Virus record (IMG/VR): IMGVR_UViG_3300028025_005797
Span: 1-64,000 of that record
DNA length: 64,000 bases
Reading direction: 5' to 3' (one strand)
Origin: a virus
The first letter of the stretch is position 1, and every line of letters begins with the position of its first letter. The position numbers and the translations under genes are program-made. A model generated the notes under the pieces. The model was not told where the DNA came from and did not search any database. It worked only from the letters and a program-made list of their open reading frames with translations. Positions 30,490-42,000 of this stretch are shown here, piece by piece.

Positions 30490-32851
30490 CTAAAACATTC
30501 TTTCAATATGGTTCATTTTATTTAATCTATCTCCAGAAGAGTTTTGTTTTAAAGAACTTGAATAGTTATCTATTATAGCAGAGTTGTTCATATTATTTGA
30601 AATAGGAGTAAATGCTGGGGCGTCTCCTAATATCGATGATGTCTTTTGTCTATATCTAGCTTGTTGATTAGCTGGATTATCGTAGCCAGCTCCATTAGCT
30701 TGTACATAAGCTGGAGATGAATTCATATAACCTTCATATGAACCTCTCATTGGATCAGATGGTGCTTGCGATTCTGGGGAATATCCGTGCATGTTTGCTT
30801 GATTTGATCCACTACTTTTTTTAGTTGCTCCGAAATGCAATTGCTCCTGCGGCAACTGCAACTCCTATGGCTGCCATATTCTTGGGTTTAGAAATTATTT
30901 TTTTACCTATATTTAAAATACCATTAGATGCTTTTGTAGCAGCTGCAGTTACCGCTGTTGCACTGCCGCCAGCAACTACAGCTTCAGCTGCAGCACCGGC
31001 GGGAGCAGTTGAACGCGTTGAAGCTGCTGCAGTTACAGTAGAAGCTAAGTTATCTGCTTCCATGGTAGCTGCTGTAGATGCAGCGGCAGCAGTATCTGAG
31101 GCTCCTGCTATAATCACTTCTGATTGAGCTGCGGCTTCATCTATTTTTGATCTTAAATATGGAGCTCTTTTACCTGATCCAGAAACATAATCTGGATCAT
31201 ATGCTGGAGCATCAGGAAGCATTGAAATATCTTCTCCGCGTTTAGCGAGTTCTGTATCTATGTGCCCTATCGTGCCCCTATCCACATTGTGCATTGCGCC
31301 AGTACCGGTAGAACTTGGGTGGACATTAGAATATTCTGGATCTAGTAATTTATCATATACTTTAGCTCTTCTATCAACCAGTTCTTCAACTGACATTGCT
31401 GAAGGAACCTTATTTACAGATCTTCCATTAACCATTTGTTGTGGCAGGAAATCAGCTTTGTCTGGTTGAATCAATGGCTTTTTAGTTGCTGCTGCTGCTG
31501 CTCTGGCATTAGAATCTGCTACTGCGGCAGACCCGGTTGGTAGACCTGAAGCTCTTGATCTCATCATCTGTACTTGTTCTTTTTTAAGAACCGTTTCAAT
31601 TTCTTCAATAGTTGCAGAACCAGATGGGCTATATTTAGGATTGGCTTTTAAATCTTGAAAAGTCTCACCATTAACCACCACATTGCGATTATCTTTAGCT
31701 TCATTTAATATTGCTTGATGTGCGTAATTAGTATTAGTGTTTAGTATACTTTCTAGTTCATTAATTGCATTAGGTATTTCAACCTCATGCGAAAGATCGG
31801 TTAATGCTTTTCTTCCGATTGAAATTGGATCATTTATGTAGGCATCGGGGAAACCACCTCCGCAGAGAAATACTGTCCGGAGATAAAATTCCACCTTCTG
31901 ATTTTATTCTACCAACATGGTCTAAATACTTTGCATAAAGATCATCTGGATTTTCTGCTAAGGATTTTAATCTATCTGCTTTTTTCCCTGCTTGATGTGC
32001 TGCATAATCAGAATCAAACATAGCGTTAGCTCTGGCTTGAGATTCAGCTTGAAAGATTTCCTCTGGTGTTTCAGCAGAGAGGCTGGTTCCGTCTAAGTCG
32101 CCCAGTTGATGACGAGGGAGCTGCTGAAGGAGAAGTCGCAGGAGTAAGAGGGAGAGCACCTGGTTTCATTTTAGGTAATCTAACAGGAAGAACTTTACCC
32201 TGTTTTTCAACAAAATCTAAATCTTCTATTGCGGCTGTGATTGGTGGATTAGCTTTTACACCATAAATAGGATTAGCAGCGTCTTCAAAAAAAGTTGCTG
32301 TGCCATCGCTTCTGTAGACATCTTTTACCCTATTTCCACCATGACTTGTGGTAATTATTCCATCTTCTGAAAGTGTTTCATAAATATTTTTTCCTAAAAC
32401 TGGATCACTAGTTATTCCCGATCCTGATTTTAATGCTTCGTCAATATTCTTTCCAAGTCCTAAACCAAGTTCATCTTTATCGCCAAAAAAGATCCTATCA
32501 AAAACAAATGGATCATCTTGAGTTGCTATATTGTCAGGAACGCTAGCTCGATTTCCTAGCCATCCTAAACCGAGGAGTATCTGATGACAGATGACCTGTT
32601 CCGTCATCGACTCCATACCTAGCAGCTCTTCCGTCATCTAATAGGAAGTAGTGAGATGATGGAAGCGAAGTTGAACCGCGAGTGGAATTTCTCATACCCG
32701 TTTCGGGATTTATATCTCCCATCCCAGTTCTAAATATACTTTTAACTTTTCCAGCTTCAAAAGCTTCTCTTACAGAGGCTGGCATGTTCTCTTCTATATC
32801 TGGAATTAATTTTTTAGCTACTTCTAGCATATTTGGATTCACATCTGACAT
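30490..32851 (-). CDS. 785-aa virion/tail protein of unknown function, joined across four CGG +1 sites
   Basis: Six-frame ORFs here form a staircase of overlapping frames. Each step coincides with an in-frame CGG: Gly at residues 94, 254, 330 and 673 if C is skipped. The joined frame is 785 codons plus TAA. The start at 32851 has AAAGGA upstream. The N-terminus is helical (MLEVAKKLIPDIEENMPASVREAF). The middle is charged. Residues about 560-670 are Ala/Thr-rich and end in a hydrophobic segment (MAAIGVAVAAGAIAFGA), followed by a polar Gly/Asn/Ser tail. The preceding 2059-aa protein ends the same way (hydrophobic Ala/Gly helix, FG, Lys-rich turn, polar tail), which suggests related ejected or internal tail proteins. 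No family recognised. Confidence 0.72.
30829..30832 (-). other. CGGA +1 recoding site, residue 673 of 785-aa protein
   Basis: Context TTT-CGG-AGC. The zero frame ends at TAA two codons after CGG. Skipping C gives AIAFGATKK, matching the AIFGSINKK-type junction of the neighbouring 2059-aa protein. Confidence 0.87.
31859..31862 (-). other. CGGA +1 recoding site, residue 330 of 785-aa protein
   Basis: Context CTG-CGG-AGG. The zero frame stops seven codons after CGG at TGA. Skipping C gives SLGGGFPDAYINDP and opens 343 further codons to the next site. Confidence 0.85.
32088..32091 (-). other. CGGA +1 recoding site, residue 254 of 785-aa protein
   Basis: Context AGA-CGG-AAC. The zero frame stops five codons after CGG at TGA. 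Skipping C gives RLRGTSLSAETPEEI and continues open. Confidence 0.83.
32569..32572 (-). other. CGGT +1 recoding site, residue 94 of 785-aa protein
   Basis: Context CCT-CGG-TTT. The zero frame stops eight codons after CGG at TAG. Skipping C gives DTPGLGWLGNRASV. One of two sites with T as fourth base. Confidence 0.83.
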
Positions 32852-32877
32852 AAATTAATTTATCCTTTAATATAAAA

Positions 32878-35800
32878 TTAAAAAGAACCCGCTATATCGT
32901 TGTAGGGATCGCGTCCTAGAGAAGGTAGGCTATCATGCATAGTACCTCTAACTTGTCCATTTGTTACTAATCCGCGCTCTATTCATAAATTCTTCCATCT
33001 GTCCTTGATCGCCGTTAACCGATATGTTATAAGACATTCCTTGATTCCCAGAAGCTATTGGAGCATCAGGTATTTGCATTTGTTGAGTTGGAATTCTTTC
33101 ATAAGGATTTCCACCAGGTAGCAAAGGAGGTCCAGACATTGCTTCTTGTGTGTGTTCTTTTTTATTGATTGAACCAAAGATTGCTAGTCCAGTAGCGATT
33201 GCAGCTACGCCAGCTATCTTTCCCTTATTTCTTAAAGCCCCTTGATACATTTCTCTCATTTGTGGTGACTTAATGAAGTCCTGTATTCTTGTATACTTTC
33301 CAGAAGCCAATGGACCAATTTCAGCAAACGATTGAGACGCTGCCCTAGCAGCTCTGGCTTCCTCATCTTCACTTTCGCGAATGAATTTTTTCATCATACT
33401 TTCTATTGATTCGCTTATTGTTCCCATTGAATCTTCAGTGGCTTCTTTTGTTAGACGAGGAGTTATTACTCCCTCTGCTGTTACTGCACCGCCATCTTCA
33501 GCAAATCTTTTAAATTGCTGATACACCTCTTCTTTTTGACTTTCTAGTGCAGTATATCTTTGTCTGATTAAACCAATTGTTCTTTGTCTATTTGAGATTC
33601 TTGCTGCGATTACTTTCTCATCATTTATACCTTCTGCAGCAGCAGCGTTTCTGATTCTTTCAGCGATTATATTTTCTGTTCTTATAGGATCTTCGTTAAA
33701 GGCAAGAAAGTCTTCTAGGAGATCCATCTTTATTGACGATCCGCTCATATCATCTAAGACTCGTTGTACCTCTTCTGCGTTAACTAATTTTGGTATTGAT
33801 CCTAAAATTCTTGTTTCAGCATTTGTTGCTGAACCTACATCTGTTTTAAATAGATTAGATAAAAAATCTTTATCCATTAAATTTTTTGGAACTAATAGAT
33901 TTGGATCAGCGCTCATACCGTTCAATAGCGCGTTTACTTGAAAGTGCTTGTATTAAAGCGACCATATCATTTGTTTGTTGTGCCGCAAATCCTTTAGTTA
34001 ATCTTAATTCATTATTAGTTCTAACATAAGAAGCTAAATTTTGAACAGAAAATTTTTCCATTCCGGGTATAGCGATTTCGATTGCTTCATCTGATTTAAG
34101 AACTGCTTCAAGCATTGTGCCCATAGTGGTTTGAACTTCTTGAATTATAGTAGGATTGCGGACACGACTTGCATTTTTCATTTGTTCTATTTCGAATAGA
34201 AGTCTATCCATAACATCTTCTACGTTTTCCATTTTACTTCCTGGACCAACATTTTGAAACTCTTGAGTGTAGTCTGTGAAAAATTTTTGAACAGCTCTTC
34301 TAGTTTGTAATTGAGCTGAGTCCCTTGACAATGTAAGGCTTGCCGTAACTCTTTCCTTAAGACTTCTATATGCTTGTTTTGAGGGAATATTTTTTAATTC
34401 ATCTAATTCACCTCTGTCTACAATACCTTGACTCATTAAAGATTTTGCTAAAGATGTTCTTGGATTAAGTGTTGTTCTATTAAAGTTTTTAGTTCTTTCA
34501 ACTTGTTCTAAAATATTATTTTGTATTATCAAATCTTCTATTGATTTTCCATACGAATTTCCATACAAATTTCCATCTTTCAAACTTGCTGTAATTTCAC
34601 CAGTTAATTGCTTCATTACTGCATCTAACTCTGGTGTAACGAATGCAAGATCAAGTCCTTTTATTGGAGCATACGGGTTAAATGATTTTTGTTTCATTCT
34701 ATTTTGGAACTTGAGTATGTCTTCATTAACATTTTCCATAATTGTAACTGGATCTTTTATTCCGTAATTTCTCATTCCCTCTTCATCTAGTTGAAAAATT
34801 TCTAAAAGATTAAATTTAGCTTCTTCTCCTGAAACTGTTCTACCAGCAATGTTTTCTCCAGCTCTCGCAATATTATTTATTTTAGATATCACACTATTTT
34901 CTGGTAAAGAAACTTTAAGTATTTTTGTTACTCTTTCGGCGCCTTCAGCAATTGAATTTATAACCGTATTGATATCTCCATTCCCTGCGTCATCTATAAT
35001 TGTAGATAATTTTAAGTCTGAAGAAAATTGATCAAAACCAACCATTCCTATTCCGTCAAACTTTATATCAGGATACAACTCTTGTAGTGCTCTTATCATG
35101 CCCATCTGTTGTGCGGTGTTTTTAACTAGGGCATTACCAACATTGTCCGACGCTAGGTTTACTATACCTATTAGTTCTTTACTAAGTTCATCATTCCTAG
35201 CAAGTATTTTGCTCATTACTTCTTCAGCTGAGCCAATAAGTTTTCCAGAGTCATCGACTAATCCGGCTCTCTTTGCTAAGCCGGAAAGTTTATTTTCTTT
35301 ATCATCTGCTGACAACAAAGAAAATAATGCGTTGCCCAAACTTCTTTGAGCTATCTCTTCAGAAAAACCAACTCCTCTAGTAAGATTGAATGCCATTAAT
35401 AAATCACTATTTGATGCAGATAAATTTACTTTCATTTTTGCGCCTACGCCTGCGTCAATTGCGCCTTCTGGGTTAAAGACAAGGGATGTAGCTGCTTGAA
35501 TTCTTGTAGCTAATTGTTCTAACTCTACACTTCCATTTGGTCCTTTTGCATATTCTAATATTCTTCCAATGGCTGCAAGTCTTTGCTCTTCTGAAGAAAC
35601 TGCCCAACCAAGCCTATTGACATACTTACCTAATTCACCAGTAGGAGCTGACATTGAAGCAACGTTAGCTCTTTGGAACATTGCGTCTAAGGCGGTTTTA
35701 ACTCCGTATTACTACTTCTTCCACGTTTCTTTCACTAGCTGATCTAAATAAACCGCCTGATGATCTAATGGCAAAATCCATATCTGTTACTGCGCTACCA

Positions 35801-38800
35801 GCTGCTTGCCTAGCTGCTTGATAAGAACCAGCGCCTGCGAAGTCATCAAACATAGTTTGAATTTTACTTACAAAAATTGGATCACTTGTAGGAGTAGCTG
35901 AAGATTTCATAATCTGAGTTAAGTTACTTTGTCTATAGCTTGCTATGAGTCCGTTGTCTCCAGATTTTAGTATTTCATCTGGATTTAACTTTAACATTGT
36001 TCCAGCTTTAGTTGAAGCTACTTTTTTAAGTATAGACTGTGATGTTCCTCCAATGTTTAAGAACTTATGTTTTACTGCACTAACTCCACCTTCACCAGCA
36101 CCCATGTATTCTCTTGCAAAGTCATCTACGTTAACGCCTACTTCTCCGTCAAATAAGTTAACTATTTTTCCTGTTTCTCCCTCTCCATTTAAGTCAACTA
36201 ATTTAAATATGGCTCTTTGCAAATCTTCTTGAGTTATATCTCCAGCTGATTTTTTAAATTGTTGCGCTATAGGTTTTTGTCCATGGGCTAACGAATTAAG
36301 GTATTTAAATATTTTATCTTCTTTATTTAAACTTTCCATCGCTTCAGCTGAAGCTTGATTACTTAAATCACCTGAAAGACCAAGAATAAATCCAGTTCTA
36401 TCATTTATCATTTCAGATACTGCGTTGGAGACATTTCTAAACCTTTGGCCCATCTGAGTTTCATCTCCAAACATTCTCATTATGGTATCTTCATCTAGAT
36501 GTGGCGCTAGTAATGCAAACTCCTGAGGACCAGTTGGTTGACGCCAAGCAAATGCTACAAGTTGTCTTACACCTTGAGAATTTTTGACTGATTGTAAATT
36601 AGTTATCCACTTGTCGTCTAAGTCGAATCCACCACCAGCTTCGTATAAACCTAGACTCGAAGCTGCAACATCTGGAATCAGCATTTTGTGTCCCACATGT
36701 CTAAATTTAAACAAAGATAATTCATCTCCAGAATCAGATGTGAACCTACCAAATGTTGTATCATCGGTAACGCCAAGAATTTTTTTCTTACCACGTCTCG
36801 ATACTGCTCCTTCAGTATCTATAGCTTGCCTTTGCGCGTAAGGCATTGCGAAGTTAAATATTTCAACATCCACATTGTTTTGACCTGGTCTAAATGCTCT
36901 ATATGTTTTACCCGTTCTAAATGCTTCTCTTTGAGCTTGTTTTAACAGCTCGTTAGCAAGCTCTGGTATTTCATTAACCCTTACGGTACCAGAAGATAAA
37001 TGTTGTTGCAAATTTCTTGCAGTAGTTCTGATATCAAGTGCTTTTTGTTTACTTCCAAATCTCTCAACGAGCGTATCTAAATCCATGCCCTCTACATCTA
37101 GAGCTGCGTCTGAAATAATAGACCTTCTCATTCTTTCACTAACTATTCCATCAGAAATATTTTTTATTTCTACCTTAAGAGCTTCAGCTGATTCACCAAC
37201 TTGTCTTTGAAAATCCTGACCATATTGCTCTCTATGAAATATCATAGCTTGTGGTTCGCTATAAACCATGTCCCTGCCATGCCCAGTGCTTATGTTCATT
37301 GTAATTTGTTGACCAACGTTTCGACCTAATTCCTCACTTCCAGGAGCTGCTAATCTACCAAAACTAATTTCTTTTTTAAGGAGTTCAGTTGAGCCAGCAC
37401 CTACGTAACCCAATCTACCTAAACGTTGTTCTACTTTTCCTTGTATTAAGTCAAATACAGATTTACCCTGACCTCTTCCTATGAACATTCTAGCTGTGTC
37501 ATGCTCAAATTCTCTTAAAAGTAATTTTCCTCCGCCTAAAAATTCATCGGCATTAGTTGCAACTCTATTTAGTTCCGCTCTAAAATCATTAATTTTTCCA
37601 GTAAGTATTGCGACTTCATCACTTCCTTCAGAATATGTTTTTGCATTTAATATTGCTCTGGCTTCTTCTATCGAAGACTTTAATTCTATAGCGTGCTGTC
37701 TCATTGGTATACCTGTAATAAAACCAGAACCATCATCTATCTTTTTCATTTCACTTAGAGCATTTACATATGTTTGATATTTACCCTTAAGTTCTGCGGG
37801 GACACCCTCTTTACCAGATACTTTTTCTATTCTTGATATAATATCATCAAGTGATATTTTTTGATTTTTTTTATCTGCAATAGTTTCTCTAAATTGAGAT
37901 TGTATTATATTTGCAAATTCATTAAACTCTTCATCTCCATCTAATCCTGAAAGTTCTAGCGCTGAACGAAAATATTGCTGAGCTGATTGAGCTGTTTCTC
38001 CCTCCATTGCAATTCGTGTTCCAAGCCTCTCTCTTATTACCCCTAACCTGCCCTCTCTGGTGAGAGATGTATTGCCTAATAAAGTATTAGTATAAGTTTC
38101 TTCTAAGCCAAAAGCTTTTAAAGTTGTTTCTAATGCTGGATCATAAAATAAATATGAATCTTCAAGAGTTTTCGGAGCTATGTCCTTAAACCTACTAGCT
38201 ACCTTAGTTGATAAATGGTCAACCATTTTATCAATTCCCGTTTCATCGATAACCATATTTCTTGGCACTAAGCTTTGCCATTGTCTTTTCTGGGATTTCC
38301 CAAGTTGACCACCTAATATTTGTTCTACATCTTTTCCAAAATTCATAGATCCATCAGGACTTAATGGGTTTATAAGTTTTGCTAATCTATCTACGTTAAA
38401 AAATTGAGAGTCTACCGTATTCATTAATAATTGAGTTTCTTCTCCGGTTAAGAATTTGTACCCTTCATCAGTTTGATATCTCAACCTAAGTAATATTGCA
38501 GATCCATCTCTAGAAGCTAAATATCCAGGAGCAGCAAGTTCCCCTGATGCTAACCTAGCAGCTGCAGTAAAGCGATCTCCTGCTAATTCTGGATAACTTA
38601 AATTATCGTGATAGAGTAATGACATAGCACCGAGTGTTTCTTCTGAAGTTTTAGAATATCCAACTCTTACTAATTCAATATTTTTTCCTTCAAGATCACT
38701 AAGTATTTTATTCCTAGATCTAAATGCTTTTGCTTCTGGGTTATCCAATCTTAGATATTCGTTAATATTAGATGTCAGATTAGAAAGAGGACCATAACCA

Positions 38801-39060
38801 GATGGATCGGGAGATAAAATTCCTCTTGCTCCAGTAAATACGTTTACTTCAGAAATACCATATATACTAGTTGCTTCTATTGCCTCTTCTAAGGTTTTAT
38901 AAGGCTTTCCAGTTATGGTGTTAACCAACTCGTTAGTAGTTTTATCAAATCTTACTAAACCTCTTGCATAGATATCTTGACTTGTTACAAGGGAACTTGG
39001 TAATTCGCTTATTGGTCTACCAAGACTTCTGGCAAATGTTGATTTATTTACGTCTACCAT
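32878..39060 (-). CDS. 2059-aa internal virion/tape-measure-type protein, joined across three CGG +1 sites
   Basis: Plain ORFs are 1120, 591 and 325 aa. Each of the first two ends within four codons of an in-frame CGG, and the third ends seven codons after one. Skipping C three times (Gly at 1119, 1714, 2029) gives one frame of 2059 codons ending ...DPYNDIAGSF and TAA at 32880-32878. Long helical, charged stretches dominate (for example residues 350-520 and 1600-1900). A hydrophobic helix (GKIAGVAAIATGLAIFGS) precedes a polar C-terminal tail. The gene lies between the 2277-aa and 785-aa genes in a four-base-spaced string downstream of the tail chaperones, where tape-measure genes are found. 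It may be a tape measure or an ejected protein. An ATG at 33916 could allow a separate shorter product, but it has no SD. Confidence 0.72.
32971..32974 (-). other. CGGA +1 recoding site, residue 2029 of 2059-aa protein
   Basis: Context GCG-CGG-ATT. The zero frame stops seven codons later at TAG. Skipping C adds a 31-residue C-terminal tail, GLVTNGQVRG to DIAGSF. Confidence 0.82.
33917..33920 (-). other. CGGT +1 recoding site, residue 1714 of 2059-aa protein
   Basis: Context GAA-CGG-TAT. The zero frame stops three codons after CGG at TGA. Skipping C gives AIEGMSADPN. An ATG overlaps the site (33916), so independent initiation is the alternative here. No SD is visible, and the CGG argues for frameshifting. 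Confidence 0.72.
35703..35706 (-). other. CGGA +1 recoding site, residue 1119 of 2059-aa protein
   Basis: Context ATA-CGG-AGT-TAA. Termination comes two codons after CGG in the zero frame. Skipping C gives EEVVIGVKTALDAMFQ and reads through into the next long frame, which has no SD-supported start of its own. Confidence 0.86.
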
Positions 39061-39064
39061 TTGA

Positions 39065-42000
39065 TTAGCCTCTTATCCCAGCCATAATATTTACTGAACC
39101 TGGATTTGAATTATTCATTACTGGAGATACATTTCCACTTATTCCCATATCAAACATTAATCTTTGCAACTTAGATCTAACATCTTCTGGAGAAGAATTA
39201 CTTTGCCCAAACATTGGATAACTAGGATTGACTAAGTTTGCTTCTTTTATTTGCTGTGGGAAGTAACCCATTTGAGACATTTCAAGTCCCATTGACTGGC
39301 CCATTTTTATTTTTACGTGTTCCATATTTGTATTTGGATGCCATACTTCAGAACCCGGTCCAGGAAGTTCGTGTCTAGTAAAATAGTTTACTAGATCCGG
39401 CTTTCTTTCTACTGGCATACCCCATGCAGCCTCGTATATTCTTCTTTCTAATCTTCCAGCAGTAGATAGTATTCGACCTCTCTCACTTTTTGGAGCTTCA
39501 AGCATTGCTCTAAAGTGTTCTCTTTTTCTTTTTGGTATTGCTGCTGCTAATTGATCTATTGACTTTGTGTCAAGGTCTGCGCCATACATTGTTTTTTTGC
39601 TGGCCAGCATAAACTGTTTAGCTGATTCTATGTCTCCAACTTTTTCCGCTCTAGCTGCAGCTGTTCTATTTTTTACATAAGTTAGAATATCAGTATACTC
39701 TTCAAGAGCTAATTCTTTTTTTCTATTTATCGGAATGTATCTAGTTTCTTTCATTTTCTGAAGAGCTGAATAACCACCTGTTGTTATTGCACCAACAGTT
39801 GCAAGCGCTGTTTGCATTCTCTTGGTTTTACCAAATGAACCAAGCGCAAATGCGCCTATTCCAGCAGCTAAAAGAGGATTTCTTTGAGTTCCTTTATAAT
39901 AAATTGGTTTAATAAAACTTTCAACTGGTTTTTGCCATTCGGGAAATGTGGAACCATAAACGTTTCTTCTTTCCCAATCTTCAGTTGCTGTTTTTTCACC
40001 AGTAAATTTGTTGTTAATAAAGTTGTCTGTATGTAGTACAGATTCTTTTATTGTTCGTATTGGATTAGCTATCTTTTCAAGAGTGGAATATTCTGTGTAA
40101 GGAGTAAAATCAGTTTTACTGTTCTCTATTGCATTTTGCTGAGCTCTTATTTGTCCAACTTTAATTCTTTCGTCTTCACCTAATCCCATTTTATCTATTC
40201 TTGAATTCAAAGCTCTGAATTCTTTTGAATATGGAGCTACGTCAGCAAGGATATCTAATTGATTTACTGCGCCATATCTTCCACTGGAGTCTGAATAAAT
40301 TCTATTAAATCTTTCGTAACCCACACCAGGTAGTCTTAGTTCACCTTCTTTTACTTTTGTGAATGGATCACCTGTAGTAAAGTCGATAAAGTTACTGCTA
40401 TTGGGAAGGAACGGATACTGTTCGCCCATCGTGTTTTTAATCGGGTTAATGAAATTAACATTAGTTCTTTCTTTTGGAATAAATCTTCTTATTATTTCAG
40501 AAGCTTCAACATTTCCAAGAGCACCATCAGATTGAAGAGGTACGTCTCCTAATCCACCTAAGTTTAAATCCCAAAAAGCTCTAGTGGTACCATATGCTTT
40601 TGATGCTGATTGTAAAACTGATTTATCTGGTTCAAAGTCATATGAACCAAAACCAAAAGCAGATCTTATATTTCCACCAGCAAAACCATATATACCAAAT
40701 GTTTCCTGCAGTCTGTAACCAAGTTCTCCAGATAGGAATTCATTACTTCCAGATCTTATTGGCATTCCTGCTGCAACAATTTTTGCTGGCATAATACCAG
40801 GTCCTGCTGGTGGACCAAATTGAACTGGTTGCACTTGTGTAGAAACGGGAACTCTTTGATATGCGGCAGCAGCTAATGCATCGTTTTGTGCCCCTGATTG
40901 ACCACGAACTAATCGTCTTGCGGTGTTAAGTGATCCGCTACTGTTAGCTAATACTTGGTTTGAGCGAGAAATATTATAAGATCCAGCGGTACTCCCAATT
41001 GGAGACGAAGCGGCTGCTTCAGCGTAGTCTGAAAGTGGAGATATAAACCTAAGTGGTTTTCCACCATACGGTGCTGGACGAGCTGCTGGATAGCTAACAG
41101 CTGGATCCCTTTGTTCTACGTAGCCAACGTTACCAGGAGTCTCCTGAGGCATGTAGGCGCCGCTGGCGCCAACTGGGACATAACTAGATAATGCTCTATC
41201 TAATTCCTGCTTGTGCATTACCTTTTGTGGTTTTAAGATTCTTCCTACAGTTGCATTTAAGATTGGTACAGCTGCGCCAAATGGACCAGAAAAATATTCT
41301 CCAGTTACAGGATAAGGTCTATCTTCATAATGCTTTTTTTCAAATCTATAAGGATCTAATGGTCTTAATGGAGAAAAGTCATTGTAATATAACATCTTTT
41401 CCATTGGACTGCCATAGGTGTCTGATGTAAACATCGCTCCACCTTGCAGTCTTCTGTACCAAGATGGTCTGTAGTATTCTATTTTTCCACCACTAAATTT
41501 TGTATTACCTAAAGGCCAGAATCTTCCTTTTCTTATCGCCACTTCGCCAGACAACAGTTGCTGTCTTTTTTGCCCGTAGCCCATTCCACCTGGAATAACA
41601 CCAGAGATTGCAGCTTGCGCCTCTACTCCAACTCTAGCTGCTGCACCAAGTACTAGCGGAGAATATACCCTTTCTCCTCTTTCATCTTTACGCTGCGTAT
41701 ATCCGCCTGCTGTTCTATCTATAGCTAATGCAGTAGTTCCTATTGCAACTGCAGGTAAAACCCTTTCCGCATTCATTCCCCTGAAATACATGTCCAGAGG
41801 ACCATGGAAGTTATCTGCGTCTAGACTAGAACCAACGCTTCCAAAGTATCTATTTAATCTATTAAAACCATGAGATATTGGAACAGATGCTAAAGAGAAG
41901 CCTTCTTCATTTCCATATGTTTTTATTCCCGTTGCACTTAGCAGTGCAGCTTTTGGATTCCTTTTAAGAGCTGTTCCAAACGTTGGGACAAAGGCAAATG

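Noticed and set aside
33906-33925. Separate 325-aa gene starting at the TTG/ATG near 33925-33916
   Set aside because: No SD, and an in-frame CGG sits exactly at the junction; joining is more consistent, though internal initiation is not excluded.
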